Source: CAYRGE01 sp964423985 (lineage in GTDB: Bacteria > Patescibacteriota > Minisyncoccia > Phycocordibacterales > CAYRGE01). Taken from it: DNA of 9,243 bases. Shown here in pieces: positions 1-7,121 of this stretch. The stretch lies in contig CAYRGE010000021.1 in assembly GCA_964423985.1 (NCBI GenBank), forward strand, positions 1-9,243. Direction: 5' to 3'. Within the stretch, counting starts at the first letter, position 1, and the number at the start of each line of letters is the position of its first letter. A program made the position numbers and the translations under genes. Below the pieces are notes generated by a model. The model was not told the DNA's origin. It saw only the letters and a list, made by a program, of their open reading frames with translations, and made no database searches.

Positions 1-645
1 TGATGACACTTGTTTTACTTGCGAGACTGTTGGTTTTTCTTTTTGAGTAAAAAGAGACGATGGCGATATTGGAGCTCCAAACACAAGAACACAGTATTTT
101 TTTCTTAATATAAAATCCTTTATACTTGTTTTATAAACACCTTTAATGTAGATTGGAACGATTGGAGTGTTGGTATACCAAGCTAGAAATGCAATTCCTC
201 CACGAGCCTTGTCTTGTATGTTCCCATCTGGAGATAGTCTTCCTTCAAGAAATATTTGAACACTGTGTCCTTTTTTAAGGATATCTATGTGGTGTCGCAA
301 TGATTGTTTGTAGTCTTTGTGTCCAGAATATGCTGGATACGCTCCTAATATATTAAAAAAAAGACCCCCATATAAAAGTGATTTGATTTTACCACGATCA
401 TATTCTCCTTTTTTACGAGCAACTGAATATACGGGAAATAACTTTGAAAATGGAGTGATACTGGCAGGTATCAAAATTGAGTCTAATTCACTTGTGTGAT
501 TAGATGTAAAAATAACTCCTCTCGAAAGATTTTTTATATTTTCTATTCCTTCTATTTTTAGATGCATAAAAACACTAAACCCTAAATAAATAGGTGGCCA
601 TATTATTGTTTGAATAAGGCGAGGAAGTGTTTTAAAGATATACAT
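1..645 (-). CDS. PlsC-type 1-acyl-glycerol-3-phosphate acyltransferase, C-terminus cut by window edge
   Basis: Partial gene: the ATG at 643-645 opens a frame that stays open to base 1, giving 215 residues and no stop. The family transfers an acyl chain to lysophosphatidic acid at the inner face of the membrane, in phospholipid synthesis. Residues 5-27 are hydrophobic and could anchor in the membrane. Block I is NHTSELD with the catalytic pair His50 and Asp55 (HX4D). The substrate-binding block III reads FLEGRLS at 132-138, where FPEGTRS is usual, keeping the Glu-Gly core. A later block IVPIYIKG contains Pro164. It starts 31 bases after the dnaJ stop, with no Shine-Dalgarno sequence, and may be read from the dnaK promoter. 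The superfamily call is firm. The exact substrate is inferred, and related acyltransferases such as lipid A or glycolipid acylators cannot be excluded. Confidence 0.85.
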   Translation of the reverse strand, partial: MYIFKTLPRLIQTIIWPPIYLGFSVFMHLKIEGIENIKNLSRGVIFTSNHTSELDSILIPASITPFSKLFPVYSVARKKGEYDRGKIKSLLYGGLFFNILGAYPAYSGHKDYKQSLRHHIDILKKGHSVQIFLEGRLSPDGNIQDKARGGIAFLAWYTNTPIVPIYIKGVYKTSIKDFILRKKYCVLVFGAPISPSSLFTQKEKPTVSQVKQVSS

Positions 646-676
646 TTTATTTAGTTTTTGTTTTAAAAACTAGCCT

Positions 677-1753
677 CTATATGCCTTCGTCTTTTAATTC
701 CAACACCAGTTTTTTTGCTTTTCTGGATAGCTTTGATGGTATTTTAATGTTTATTCGTATCATTAAGTCGCCTTTTTGTTTTTCGTTTAATGGAACTCCC
801 TTGCTTTTTACGCGAAGTATTTCGCCTGGTGATACTCCTTTTGGAATACTTACAACTATTGTTTTACCTTCTAGTGTTTTTATGGAAAAATCTCCACCAA
901 GCAAAGCATCAGAAAGCTTTATGTCTAAATCCATAGTAAGATTATCTCCCTCTCTCTTAAATATTTTATGTGGCTTAATGTGTACCTTCACATATAAATC
1001 TCCAGCCACTCCTCCCGGCACTGCCTCCCCCTTACTAGGCAACCGAAGCATTTCTCCTATTTTAATACCTGCTGGGATGCGTACTGTAATTTCTACCTGC
1101 TTCCTTACAACTCTCGCTCCACGACAATCAGGACATTTTTCTTTGGGTATTTTACCGACCCCGCCACACAAAGAACATTGTCGCACAGCAGCAAAAGTAC
1201 CAAATACAGACCGTCGTGTCTCGTGTACTTTCCCGTTGCCATTACACGCAGTACAAGTGCTTGTTTTGGTTGCATCTTTTGCCCCACTACCCTTACAGCC
1301 TCCACATTGTGTAAGTTTTGTAATTAAAACCTTCCTTTCTGTTCCAAATATGGCATCCTCAAACGATATCTCCATGTCAATTGAAATATCCCTACCTCTT
1401 TTTGTGCCACCACCTGCTCTGTTTCCACCAAAAAATTCACCAAAAATATCACCTAAATCAAACTCCTCCTGCCCTCTTTGGGAATTTTGTGCAAATCCTG
1501 AAAAATCAAAACCACCAAACCCTGCATTGGGATTAGCCCCTTCGTTAAACACCCGTCCATATGAATCATACTCGGATCTTTTTTTGTCATCAGACAAGAT
1601 ACCATACGCCTCATTTATTTCCTTAAATTTAGCCTCATCACCTCCTTTTTTATCTGGGTGAAATTTATGCGCAAGTTTTCTAAATGCTTTTTTAACATCC
1701 TCTTTTGATGCACTTTTAGTTACCCCCAAAACTTCGTAATAATTTTTTGACAT
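677..1753 (-). CDS. dnaJ: Chaperone DnaJ (Hsp40 co-chaperone), full length
   Basis: DnaJ is the cytosolic Hsp40 that delivers unfolded clients to DnaK and stimulates its ATPase. The 358 residues show every type I part: a J domain (about 3-66) with the HPD motif at 32-34, a Gly/Phe-rich linker (about 72-117), and a zinc-finger domain with four CxxC pairs at 150/153, 167/170, 193/196 and 207/210. The C-terminal substrate-binding domains follow, including GDLYVKVHIKPHKIFKREGD near 251-270. The first three zinc repeats keep the CxxCxGxG form and the fourth ends CPDCRGAR. The ATG start sits directly before the conserved YYEVLGV. It lies 87 bases after the dnaK stop with no terminator between, so it is probably cotranscribed with dnaK. 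The stop is TAG. No Shine-Dalgarno sequence is visible. Confidence 0.98.
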   Translation of the reverse strand: MSKNYYEVLGVTKSASKEDVKKAFRKLAHKFHPDKKGGDEAKFKEINEAYGILSDDKKRSEYDSYGRVFNEGANPNAGFGGFDFSGFAQNSQRGQEEFDLGDIFGEFFGGNRAGGGTKRGRDISIDMEISFEDAIFGTERKVLITKLTQCGGCKGSGAKDATKTSTCTACNGNGKVHETRRSVFGTFAAVRQCSLCGGVGKIPKEKCPDCRGARVVRKQVEITVRIPAGIKIGEMLRLPSKGEAVPGGVAGDLYVKVHIKPHKIFKREGDNLTMDLDIKLSDALLGGDFSIKTLEGKTIVVSIPKGVSPGEILRVKSKGVPLNEKQKGDLMIRINIKIPSKLSRKAKKLVLELKDEGI

Positions 1754-1841
1754 AAGTGGTGTTGTTTTTTAAAAACGCTTCATACAATATTACATACTCT
1801 CATTGTGGTAAGAAGTATTTTATAGTTTGTTTTTGTTTTAT

Positions 1842-3806
1842 TTATTTGCTATCTTTTTTGCCGGCATCTTTATCGCTATTGCCTGTATTTGTATCGTCAG
1901 TTTTTTTATCCTCTTTTTCACTAAAATCAGCATCTTTTATGTTTTTATCATCTTTTTTACCGTCTTTTGTTTCAGTAGTTTTATTTTCAGCATCTGTTTT
2001 ATTCGCCTCTTTGGTCATTATCTCTCCAATTTTTTGCATAGAAGTAGATAGTGCTTCGCTTGCTGTTTTTATTGCATCAATATCTGTGCCTTCTTTTGCT
2101 TTTTTCAAATCAGAAATTTTTTCCTCAATATCCTTTTTAGTATCCTCTGGAACCTTGTCCCCATAATCTTTTACTGATTTTTCTGCAGTGTGAATTAATT
2201 GTTCAGAAATATTTTTAGTCTCAACAATTTCTTGTTTTTTCTTGTCTTCTTCCGCATGTGTTTCAGCTTCTTTTTGCATACGCTCCACTTCTTGATCAGA
2301 GAGCCCACTGCTTGCCTCTATTCTAATTGATTGCTCTTTCCCCGATGTTTTTTCTCGAGCCTTAACACTTAAAATACCACTGGCATCAATATCAAAAGAA
2401 ACCTCAACTTGAGGAACTCCACGCGGTGCAGGAGGTACACCATCAAGAATAAATCTTCCCAAGCTTTTATTGTCTGTGGACATAGGTCTTTCTCCTTGTA
2501 ATACATGAATTTCCACAGATGTCTGATTGTCTGCTGCTGTTGAAAATACTTGAGATTTTGATGCTGGAATAGTTGTGTTTCGTTCAATAAGTTTTGTTGT
2601 AACTCCCCCCATTGTTTCAATGCCAAGAGACAGTGGAATAACATCAAGCAATAATACATCCTTAACATCTCCTTGTAGTATTCCCGCTTGAATTGCCGCA
2701 CCAATAGCAACAACTTCATCTGGGTTAATGGTGCGATTTGGCTCCTTGCCAAATAGTTCTTTAACAGCATTAATAATTGCTGGCATTCTAGTTTGTCCAC
2801 CAACAAGAATTATTTCATCAATCTCAGAAATTTCAAACTTTGAATCCTTGATTGCGTTTTTTGTTATTTCAATTGATTTATCTATGTATTCACGCACCAA
2901 CCCTTCAAGAGTTGCTCGTGTCAATTTAAGTAATAAGTGTTTTGGTCCCGAGGCATCTGAAGTAATAAATGGTATGTTTATCTCTGTTTCAAGTGTTGTG
3001 GAAAGTTCAAGCTTTGCTTTTTCCGCAGATTCTTTAAGTCGCTGAAGAGCAAGAATATCTTTTCTAATATCAATACCTGATTCTTTTTTAAACTCATCGG
3101 CAATCCAGTTTATTATTTTTTGATCAAAATCCTCCCCCCCCATATGTACATCACCACTTGTTGCCTTAACCTCTATAACATCATCTCCTACTTCTAATAT
3201 TGAAATATCTAGTGTTCCACCTCCAAAATCATATACGACTATTTTTTCATTTTTCTTTTTATTAAAACCATATGACAATGCAGCGGCTGTTGGTTCATTT
3301 ATAATACGACGAACCTTAAACCCAGCAATTGTTCCAGCGTCTTTAGTTGCCTTTCTTTGTGAATCACTAAAATATGCTGGAACTGTTATCACTGCTTCTT
3401 CAATTTTTTCTCCAATTTTTGCCTCCGCGTCAGCCTTTAATTTTTGAAGCATTATTGCAGAAATTTCTTCAGGCCTATACCATTTGTCGCCCATCTTAAC
3501 CTTCACCCCACCATCATCATTTTTTTCAATCGCAAACGGGGTGTTTTTTACATCGCGCTGTACTCCTTCATCACTAAACTTATGCCCGATTAATCTCTTA
3601 ATGCCAAACAAAGTATTTTCAGGATTTGTAATTGCCTGTCTTTTAGCTGAAAGACCAGCAACTCTTTCACCTGTTTTTGACAAACCAATAACAGAGGGTG
3701 TTGTTCGTGCACCTTCAGCATTCTCAATAATTTTTGGTTCTCCAGCTTCTATTACGGCCATTGCTGAGTTTGTTGTACCAAGATCAATTCCTAATATTTT
3801 TGTCAT
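1842..3806 (-). CDS. dnaK: Chaperone DnaK (Hsp70)
   Basis: DnaK is the ATP-driven Hsp70 chaperone, working in the cytosol with DnaJ and GrpE. The 654 residues carry the actin-fold ATPase motifs GIDLGTTNS (6-14), INEPTAAALSYG (169-180), DFGGGTLDIS (193-202) and LVGGQTRMPA (334-343). The interdomain linker VLLLDV (384-389) is followed by IPLSLGIET, with Ile390 where most DnaKs have Thr. The beta substrate-binding domain follows to about 500, then the helical lid. The last 50 or so residues are a Lys/Asp/Thr-rich low-complexity tail. I chose the ATG at 3804-3806 because it directly precedes the conserved KILGIDLG. A 20-residue extension from a TTG at 3864-3866 would begin inside the promoter's -35 box. 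No CIRCE operator is seen. Its promoter and the gene order grpE-dnaK-dnaJ point to a stress or housekeeping chaperone unit. Confidence 0.98.
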   Translation of the reverse strand: MTKILGIDLGTTNSAMAVIEAGEPKIIENAEGARTTPSVIGLSKTGERVAGLSAKRQAITNPENTLFGIKRLIGHKFSDEGVQRDVKNTPFAIEKNDDGGVKVKMGDKWYRPEEISAIMLQKLKADAEAKIGEKIEEAVITVPAYFSDSQRKATKDAGTIAGFKVRRIINEPTAAALSYGFNKKKNEKIVVYDFGGGTLDISILEVGDDVIEVKATSGDVHMGGEDFDQKIINWIADEFKKESGIDIRKDILALQRLKESAEKAKLELSTTLETEINIPFITSDASGPKHLLLKLTRATLEGLVREYIDKSIEITKNAIKDSKFEISEIDEIILVGGQTRMPAIINAVKELFGKEPNRTINPDEVVAIGAAIQAGILQGDVKDVLLLDVIPLSLGIETMGGVTTKLIERNTTIPASKSQVFSTAADNQTSVEIHVLQGERPMSTDNKSLGRFILDGVPPAPRGVPQVEVSFDIDASGILSVKAREKTSGKEQSIRIEASSGLSDQEVERMQKEAETHAEEDKKKQEIVETKNISEQLIHTAEKSVKDYGDKVPEDTKKDIEEKISDLKKAKEGTDIDAIKTASEALSTSMQKIGEIMTKEANKTDAENKTTETKDGKKDDKNIKDADFSEKEDKKTDDTNTGNSDKDAGKKDSK

Positions 3807-3837
3807 AGTATTCTTTTTTTTAATTTGATAATTATTT

Positions 3838-3866
3838 ATTATATTCCCTATACTTTCATTTTGCAA
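3838..3866 (-). promoter_or_regulatory. Sigma70-type promoter for dnaK-dnaJ
   Basis: Reading the minus strand, a -35 box TTGCAA (3866-3861) and a perfect -10 box TATAAT (3843-3838) are separated by exactly 17 bases. Transcription would start near 3831, giving a leader of about 25 nt before the dnaK ATG. It lies right after a terminator-like repeat at the end of grpE. I see no CIRCE repeat (TTAGCACTC-N9-GAGTGCTAA) in the grpE-dnaK gap. This is a motif match, with no experimental support. Confidence 0.75.
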
Positions 3867-3867
3867 G

Positions 3868-3905
3868 CCAAAAAATAATCAATAAATACGGATATTATTT
3901 TTTAG
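3868..3905 (-). terminator. AT-only terminator-like inverted repeat overlapping the grpE stop
   Basis: Perfect 10-base arms at 3894-3903 and 3870-3879 enclose a 14-base loop (3880-3893). A U-G and a C-G pair extend the stem to 12. The 3' arm ends in six Ts on the minus strand. The TAA of grpE (3897-3895) lies inside the 5' arm. The stem proper contains no G or C, so termination is probably leaky. The dnaK promoter begins immediately downstream. Confidence 0.4.
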
Positions 3906-4488
3906 AAAAACCCATAAATACTTTCACTTTTGCTGGACGAATCACCTTTCCATTAAGCATATAGCCGTTTTGCAAAACTTCTGCAACAGTATTGTAAGAC
4001 TCTTTTTTGTTGGTTTTAACCACCTCAATTGAATTATGAAGATTTGTATCAAATTCCTTGTTTATTGCATCAATTTTTATAACACCATTTTGTTCTAGCG
4101 TTGATAACAGTTGTGACTGTATGTACATAATTCCATCACGCCAATTTTTATCAACACTTTCCCACGCTTTTTTGTTCGCAGAAGCCATATCAAAGCTATC
4201 AAGTACTGGTAATATATCCAAAATTAATTGCTCGTTGGCATATTTTTTTAACTCAATTCTAGATTTTTCGTTTTCTTTTTTAATATTTACAAAATCCGCT
4301 CGTGTTCGTTGCCACCCTTCAAGATTGCTTTGTTTTTCTTTAATGCATTGCTTAAGTTTGTCTCTTATTTTCTTCAACTCACTTTTGTTTACAACCCCCT
4401 CTTCATCAAAAACAATGTCCTCATTGTTTGAATTATCTTTAGAATTCTTATTTTGACCTTTTTTTTTCTGGGTTTTTTTATCTTGCAC
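3895..4488 (-). CDS. grpE: GrpE nucleotide exchange factor, GTG start
   Basis: GrpE releases ADP from DnaK and so resets the chaperone cycle. The protein has 197 residues. A disordered Lys/Asn-rich head (1-25) is followed by a long helix suited to the dimer coiled coil (about 34-85), a helical segment (about 86-135), and the C-terminal beta domain carrying the signature FDTNLHNSIEV (146-156) and NGYMLNGKVIRPAKVKV (174-190). Length matches the family. The start is a GTG at 4486-4488: an in-frame stop lies only four codons upstream, and the first internal Met is residue 101, inside the conserved core. No Shine-Dalgarno sequence is seen. It begins the chaperone cluster, 136 bases after rpsI and behind a probable terminator, and is followed by dnaK. 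Confidence 0.96.
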   Translation of the reverse strand: MQDKKTQKKKGQNKNSKDNSNNEDIVFDEEGVVNKSELKKIRDKLKQCIKEKQSNLEGWQRTRADFVNIKKENEKSRIELKKYANEQLILDILPVLDSFDMASANKKAWESVDKNWRDGIMYIQSQLLSTLEQNGVIKIDAINKEFDTNLHNSIEVVKTNKKESYNTVAEVLQNGYMLNGKVIRPAKVKVFMGFSKK

Positions 4489-4507
4489 AATATTTACTTA
4501 TTTACTT

Positions 4508-4538
4508 ATTATAAATAAAAACGCTCTATCGCCCACAA
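4508..4538 (-). promoter_or_regulatory. Possible promoter for grpE
   Basis: A perfect -10 box TATAAT (4513-4508, minus strand) has a weak -35 candidate TTGTGG (4538-4533) at a long 19-base spacing. The start would be near 4501, leaving a leader of only about 13 nt. It fits a unit starting after the rpsI terminator, but the -35 box is poor and the surroundings are AT-rich, so chance is possible. Confidence 0.35.
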
Positions 4539-4561
4539 TATAAACAAGAATACATTCCTAA

Positions 4562-4614
4562 TAAAAAAATATCCTAAGTTTTTTTTGCGATATATTAAAC
4601 TTGTTAAAACTTAG
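4562..4614 (-). terminator. Probable terminator after rpsI
   Basis: On the minus strand CTAAGTTTT (4614-4606) pairs perfectly with AAAACTTAG (4582-4574) across a 23-base loop. After GATA a run of seven Ts follows. It lies just downstream of the rpsI stop and before grpE, where an operon end is expected. The stem is AT-rich with a large loop, so its strength is uncertain. Confidence 0.45.
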
Positions 4615-4626
4615 TATCAACAAGTT
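4598..4626 (-). other. Hairpin at the rpsI stop, overlapping the terminator hairpin
   Basis: Perfect 8-base arms AACTTGTT (4626-4619) and AACAAGTT (4605-4598) flank a 13-base loop on the minus strand. The 5' arm contains bases of the rpsI TAA. The loop (4618-4606) contains the whole 5' arm of the downstream terminator-like hairpin, so the two helices share space and may compete. Confidence 0.4.
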
Positions 4627-5035
4627 AGCGCTTAGACCATTGTGGTGACTTTCGGGCTTTTTTCAACCCAAACTTTCTCCTTTCTTTCATTCGGGGATCT
4701 CTTTTAAGAAAACCACATGGCTTTAGCTCTTTTCGTAGCTCCACATCTGTTTTTACAAGGGCACGCGAAATACCATGTCTAATTGCTTCTGACTGTGAGT
4801 GAATGCCCCCACCCTTTACTAAAACTGAGACAGCATATTTAACATTTACACCATCTTTATTAAGCGGATCTTTTACAATTAACTGCATTTCTGTCGTTGA
4901 AAAATATTTTTCCAAGCTCTCGCCATTTATTACAAATGAGTTTTTGGAAGACTCTACCATTCTAACGCGAGCAACCGATGTCTTGCGACGCCCGACAGCT
5001 TCTATATATTTATTTTTTTTTACTGTTGTTGGCAT
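4625..5035 (-). CDS. rpsI: 30S ribosomal protein uS9 (S9)
   Basis: uS9 sits in the head of the small subunit, and its C-terminal tail reaches the P-site tRNA. The 136 residues show the family signature throughout: YIEAVGRRKTSVARVR (10-25), GGGIHSQSEAIRHGISRAL (75-93), a KRDPRMKERRKFGLKKAR stretch (111-128), and the invariant end SKR. Length is normal. The ATG start precedes the conserved core by nine residues. It follows rplM by 57 bases, the usual uL13-uS9 pair, and is the last gene before the terminator-like hairpins. No Shine-Dalgarno sequence is visible. Confidence 0.98.
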   Translation of the reverse strand: MPTTVKKNKYIEAVGRRKTSVARVRMVESSKNSFVINGESLEKYFSTTEMQLIVKDPLNKDGVNVKYAVSVLVKGGGIHSQSEAIRHGISRALVKTDVELRKELKPCGFLKRDPRMKERRKFGLKKARKSPQWSKR

Positions 5036-5092
5036 AAAGTTTTTTATAATACTGTTGCTTGTATTTAAGGCACTAATTAAAAATTTAAGTAA

Positions 5093-5437
5093 TTAATCTT
5101 CTATAAACAAATTCTTCATCATTGGTTTTCTTAACTTATTTGAAGGAAGCATTCCATAAACTGCACTTCTAAAAACTTCTCCGTATCCCTTTTTGACAAT
5201 AACCTCTTTTAATGCACGCTCTTTAAGTCCACTAGGGTATCCTGAGTATCTTTTGTATTTTTTCTGATTTAATTTTTTCTGACTAATTTTTACTTGAGAT
5301 GCATTTGTAATGTATACTTTATTTTTTGAAACTATGTGGCGTTCAAAATCTGGGCTATTTTTACCCATAAGAATGCTTGCTGCTTCTGTAGCAACCCTAC
5401 CTATTGTTTTGTTTTGTGCGTCAATTGTATATGTCAT
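5093..5437 (-). CDS. rplM: 50S ribosomal protein uL13 (L13), short form
   Basis: uL13 is an early-assembly 23S rRNA-binding protein of the large subunit. The 114 residues include the conserved TIGRVATEAASILMGK (11-26), the RYSGYPSGLKE turn (63-73) and the GMLPSNKLRKPMMKNL block (95-110). E. coli uL13 has about 142 residues. Here the extra N-terminal segment before the first strand and the C-terminal extension after the GMLP block are missing. The core is complete, so this is a compact form and not a broken gene. It begins 54 bases after rplQ and is followed by rpsI. A hairpin in the rplQ-rplM gap lies in its leader. No Shine-Dalgarno sequence is visible. Confidence 0.95.
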   Translation of the reverse strand: MTYTIDAQNKTIGRVATEAASILMGKNSPDFERHIVSKNKVYITNASQVKISQKKLNQKKYKRYSGYPSGLKERALKEVIVKKGYGEVFRSAVYGMLPSNKLRKPMMKNLFIED

Positions 5438-5457
5438 AGTAATTTATTTTTTGACTT

Positions 5458-5482
5458 TGTGGATAAATTAAATATATCCACA
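5458..5482 (-). other. Hairpin with DnaA-box-like arms in the rplQ-rplM gap
   Basis: Arms TGTGGATA (5458-5465) and TATCCACA (5475-5482) are perfectly complementary around a 9-base loop. Extended by one base, the minus strand at 5466-5458 reads TTATCCACA, a perfect classical DnaA box. The plus strand at 5474-5482 reads ATATCCACA, one mismatch away. No T-run follows on either strand, so it is not a standard terminator. It could be a leader structure for rplM-rpsI, a DnaA site, or chance. Confidence 0.5.
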
Positions 5483-5491
5483 TTCTTACAT

Positions 5492-5848
5492 TTATTCTAC
5501 AAAACCAATTACAGCCATTTTGCTCCCGTCACTTGTTCGTAAGGCAAGTTTTGTTACGCGAGTATAACCACCACTTCTGTCTGTATATCTACCAGATATT
5601 ACTTCAACGAGTTTTTTAGCACCTTCTTCGTTTCCGCCAAGCCTAGATGAAACAAGTCTTCGCGAAGCAATTGTACCCACCCTACCTTTCGTGACTAGTT
5701 TCTCAATAAAGGGACGCAATTCTTTGGCACGAGCTTCTGTTGTTTTTATCTGTTCATTTTTTATTAACGAACAAGCCAAAGACCGCAAAAGAGCTCTTCT
5801 TGCATTCTTTTTTCTTCCTAATTTTCTATTTTTATTATGGTGTCTCAT
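5492..5848 (-). CDS. rplQ: 50S ribosomal protein bL17 (L17)
   Basis: bL17 binds 23S rRNA domain III near the exit tunnel. The 118 residues open with the typical MRHHNKNRKLGRKKNARRAL and carry LIKNEQIKTTEARAKELRP (28-46), the RRLVSSRL helix (63-70), and the C-terminal RSGGYTRVTKLALR (91-104), ending at GFVE as short bacterial bL17s do. It closes the alpha operon, 106 bases after the rpoA stop, with no convincing promoter or terminator in that gap. A weak AAGA lies before the ATG, but there is no proper Shine-Dalgarno sequence. Confidence 0.98.
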   Translation of the reverse strand: MRHHNKNRKLGRKKNARRALLRSLACSLIKNEQIKTTEARAKELRPFIEKLVTKGRVGTIASRRLVSSRLGGNEEGAKKLVEVISGRYTDRSGGYTRVTKLALRTSDGSKMAVIGFVE

Positions 5849-5886
5849 ATATTTATCTTGCGAAACAAAATGACGTGTCCTGTATT

Positions 5887-5946
5887 CTTAGTTGATGTAT
5901 TAAATTTATTAAAAACATTATTTTATCTACAACATCACAACCTAAG
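5887..5946 (-). other. Possible long hairpin in the rpoA-rplQ gap
   Basis: An outer 5-base pairing (CTTAG 5946-5942 with CTAAG 5891-5887) and an inner 6-base pairing (TGATGT 5937-5932 with ACATCA 5898-5893) enclose an AT-rich loop of 33 bases, with a small internal loop between the helices. No T-run follows. It may be an mRNA processing or stability structure, but the short helices make chance plausible. Confidence 0.25.
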
Positions 5947-5954
5947 GTATTCTA

Positions 5955-7083
5955 CTATGTTTTTGTTTGAATATCAAATTTTGCCAATGCATCTTTGATT
6001 TCTTTTAATCCTTTCTCGCCCAAACCATCAAGTGCTAAGATATCTTTTTCCTTTTTTCGCACAAGACCACCAATAGTTCTTACGTTAGCAAGGTCAAGAG
6101 CATTGGTTGTTCTGGTAGAAAGATTCAATGTATCTATGCGTGTTTTCAAAACATCATCACCACCCCCGATGGCTTCTTCTGTGTGTTCCTTGTCTGTGTC
6201 TACCTTACCCTCTTCTTTGTTGTCTTCAGTCACACCTTCTTCTCCAGCAACACCTTTTTCGCTGTTATTGTCGTCACACTCCTTAAAACACACGATTGCT
6301 TTAAGTTGACTAATCATTATACCAATAGCTGTTTCAAGTGCTTCATACGGCGATATCGTGCCGTCTGTTTCAAGTGATATTGTAAGCTTGTTGTAGTCTG
6401 TCCTATCTCCAACGCGCATATTCTCAACTTCATAGTTAACTCTCCTTATTGGCGAAAACGCAGCATCAAGTGTAATTATTCCAATGCCTGTCTTATTTTT
6501 TTGTAAAGCTTCTTTTGTAACATAACCAAGTCCTTTTTCAATAGTTACTTCAATACCAAGATTAGTGTTTTTACTTGTTATGGTAGCAATAGTTTGATCA
6601 GGATTTAGTATTTCAATTTGCCCTGGTAAACTTATGTCTGCACCAGTTACTTCTTTTTGACCACTANNNNNNNNNNNNNNNNNNNNNNNNNNNNNNNNNN
6701 NNNNNNNNNNNNNNNNNNNNNNNNNNNNNNNNNNNNNNNNNNNNNNNNNNNNNNNNNNNNNNNNNNTTTTGACCACTAACAGAAAGCGTTGCCACTAATG
6801 GCTCGTCTGTAAACATTTTGAATCGTAATTTTTTTAAATTAAGAATAATGTTTATAACATCTTCTTTTATTCCGTCTATCGTGTCAAATTCATGAGGAAC
6901 CCCATCTATTTTTACGCTTGTTATTGTACTACCTGGAAGTGACGACAATATAATGCGTCGTATGGAATTTCCAAGTGTGTGTCCATAGCCAGGATATAAA
7001 CCCCTGACTTCATAAACACCCTTATTGCCATCTTCTTTTATTGTTCGTGTTTCTGATGGAAGAATTATTTTATAATCAGGCAT
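5955..7083 (-). CDS. rpoA: DNA-directed RNA polymerase alpha subunit, intact once a false gap is collapsed
   Basis: The alpha dimer nucleates RNA polymerase assembly, and its C-terminal domain contacts UP-element DNA and activators. The frame is broken only by 100 Ns (6667-6766). Merging the identical 12 bases on each side yields 1017 bases, 338 residues plus TAG, in one frame. The N-terminal domain has GYGHTLGNSIRRIILSSLPG (32-51) at the dimer interface and NYEVENMRVGDRTDYNKL (179-196). An acidic linker follows (about 231-274). The C-terminal domain (about 275-335) keeps the DNA-contact residues equivalent to E. coli R265, N268 and K298 as Arg287, Asn290 and Lys320. The ATG is 38 bases after the rpsD stop. 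Read literally the gene appears as two overlapping fragments, which is misleading. Confidence 0.96.
6655..6778. other. Spurious scaffold gap: 100 Ns flanked by the same 12-mer
   Basis: Exactly 100 Ns occupy 6667-6766. The last 12 bases before them (6655-6666) and the first 12 after (6767-6778) are identical: TTTTGACCACTA. Removing 112 bases restores the rpoA frame and joins SVSGQ directly to KEVTGADI, as expected in alpha subunits. The Ns are a scaffolder placeholder between overlapping contigs. Confidence 0.93.
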
Positions 7084-7121
7084 ATTATTTAAATAAAAAA
7101 TTAATATTAATACTTAACAAA

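Noticed and set aside
317..499. Small plus-strand open frame near the left end
   Set aside because: It is antisense to the acyltransferase gene, which carries conserved motifs across the same bases.
681..1661. Long plus-strand open frame (326 codons) opposite dnaJ
   Set aside because: It is the antisense of a well-supported dnaJ, has no recognisable domain, and reflects the codon bias of the real gene.
3807..3866. N-terminal extension of dnaK from a TTG codon
   Set aside because: The 20 extra residues have no family similarity, and the TTG lies inside the -35 box of the predicted promoter.
5849..5954. Promoter for rplQ in the rpoA-rplQ gap
   Set aside because: TAAAAT-like -10 boxes exist, but none has a plausible -35 box at 16-18 bases.
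6655..6778. 12-base direct repeat as a target-site duplication of an insertion in rpoA
   Set aside because: The intervening sequence is exactly 100 Ns, a placeholder length, and collapsing the repeat restores the frame. A contig overlap explains it fully.
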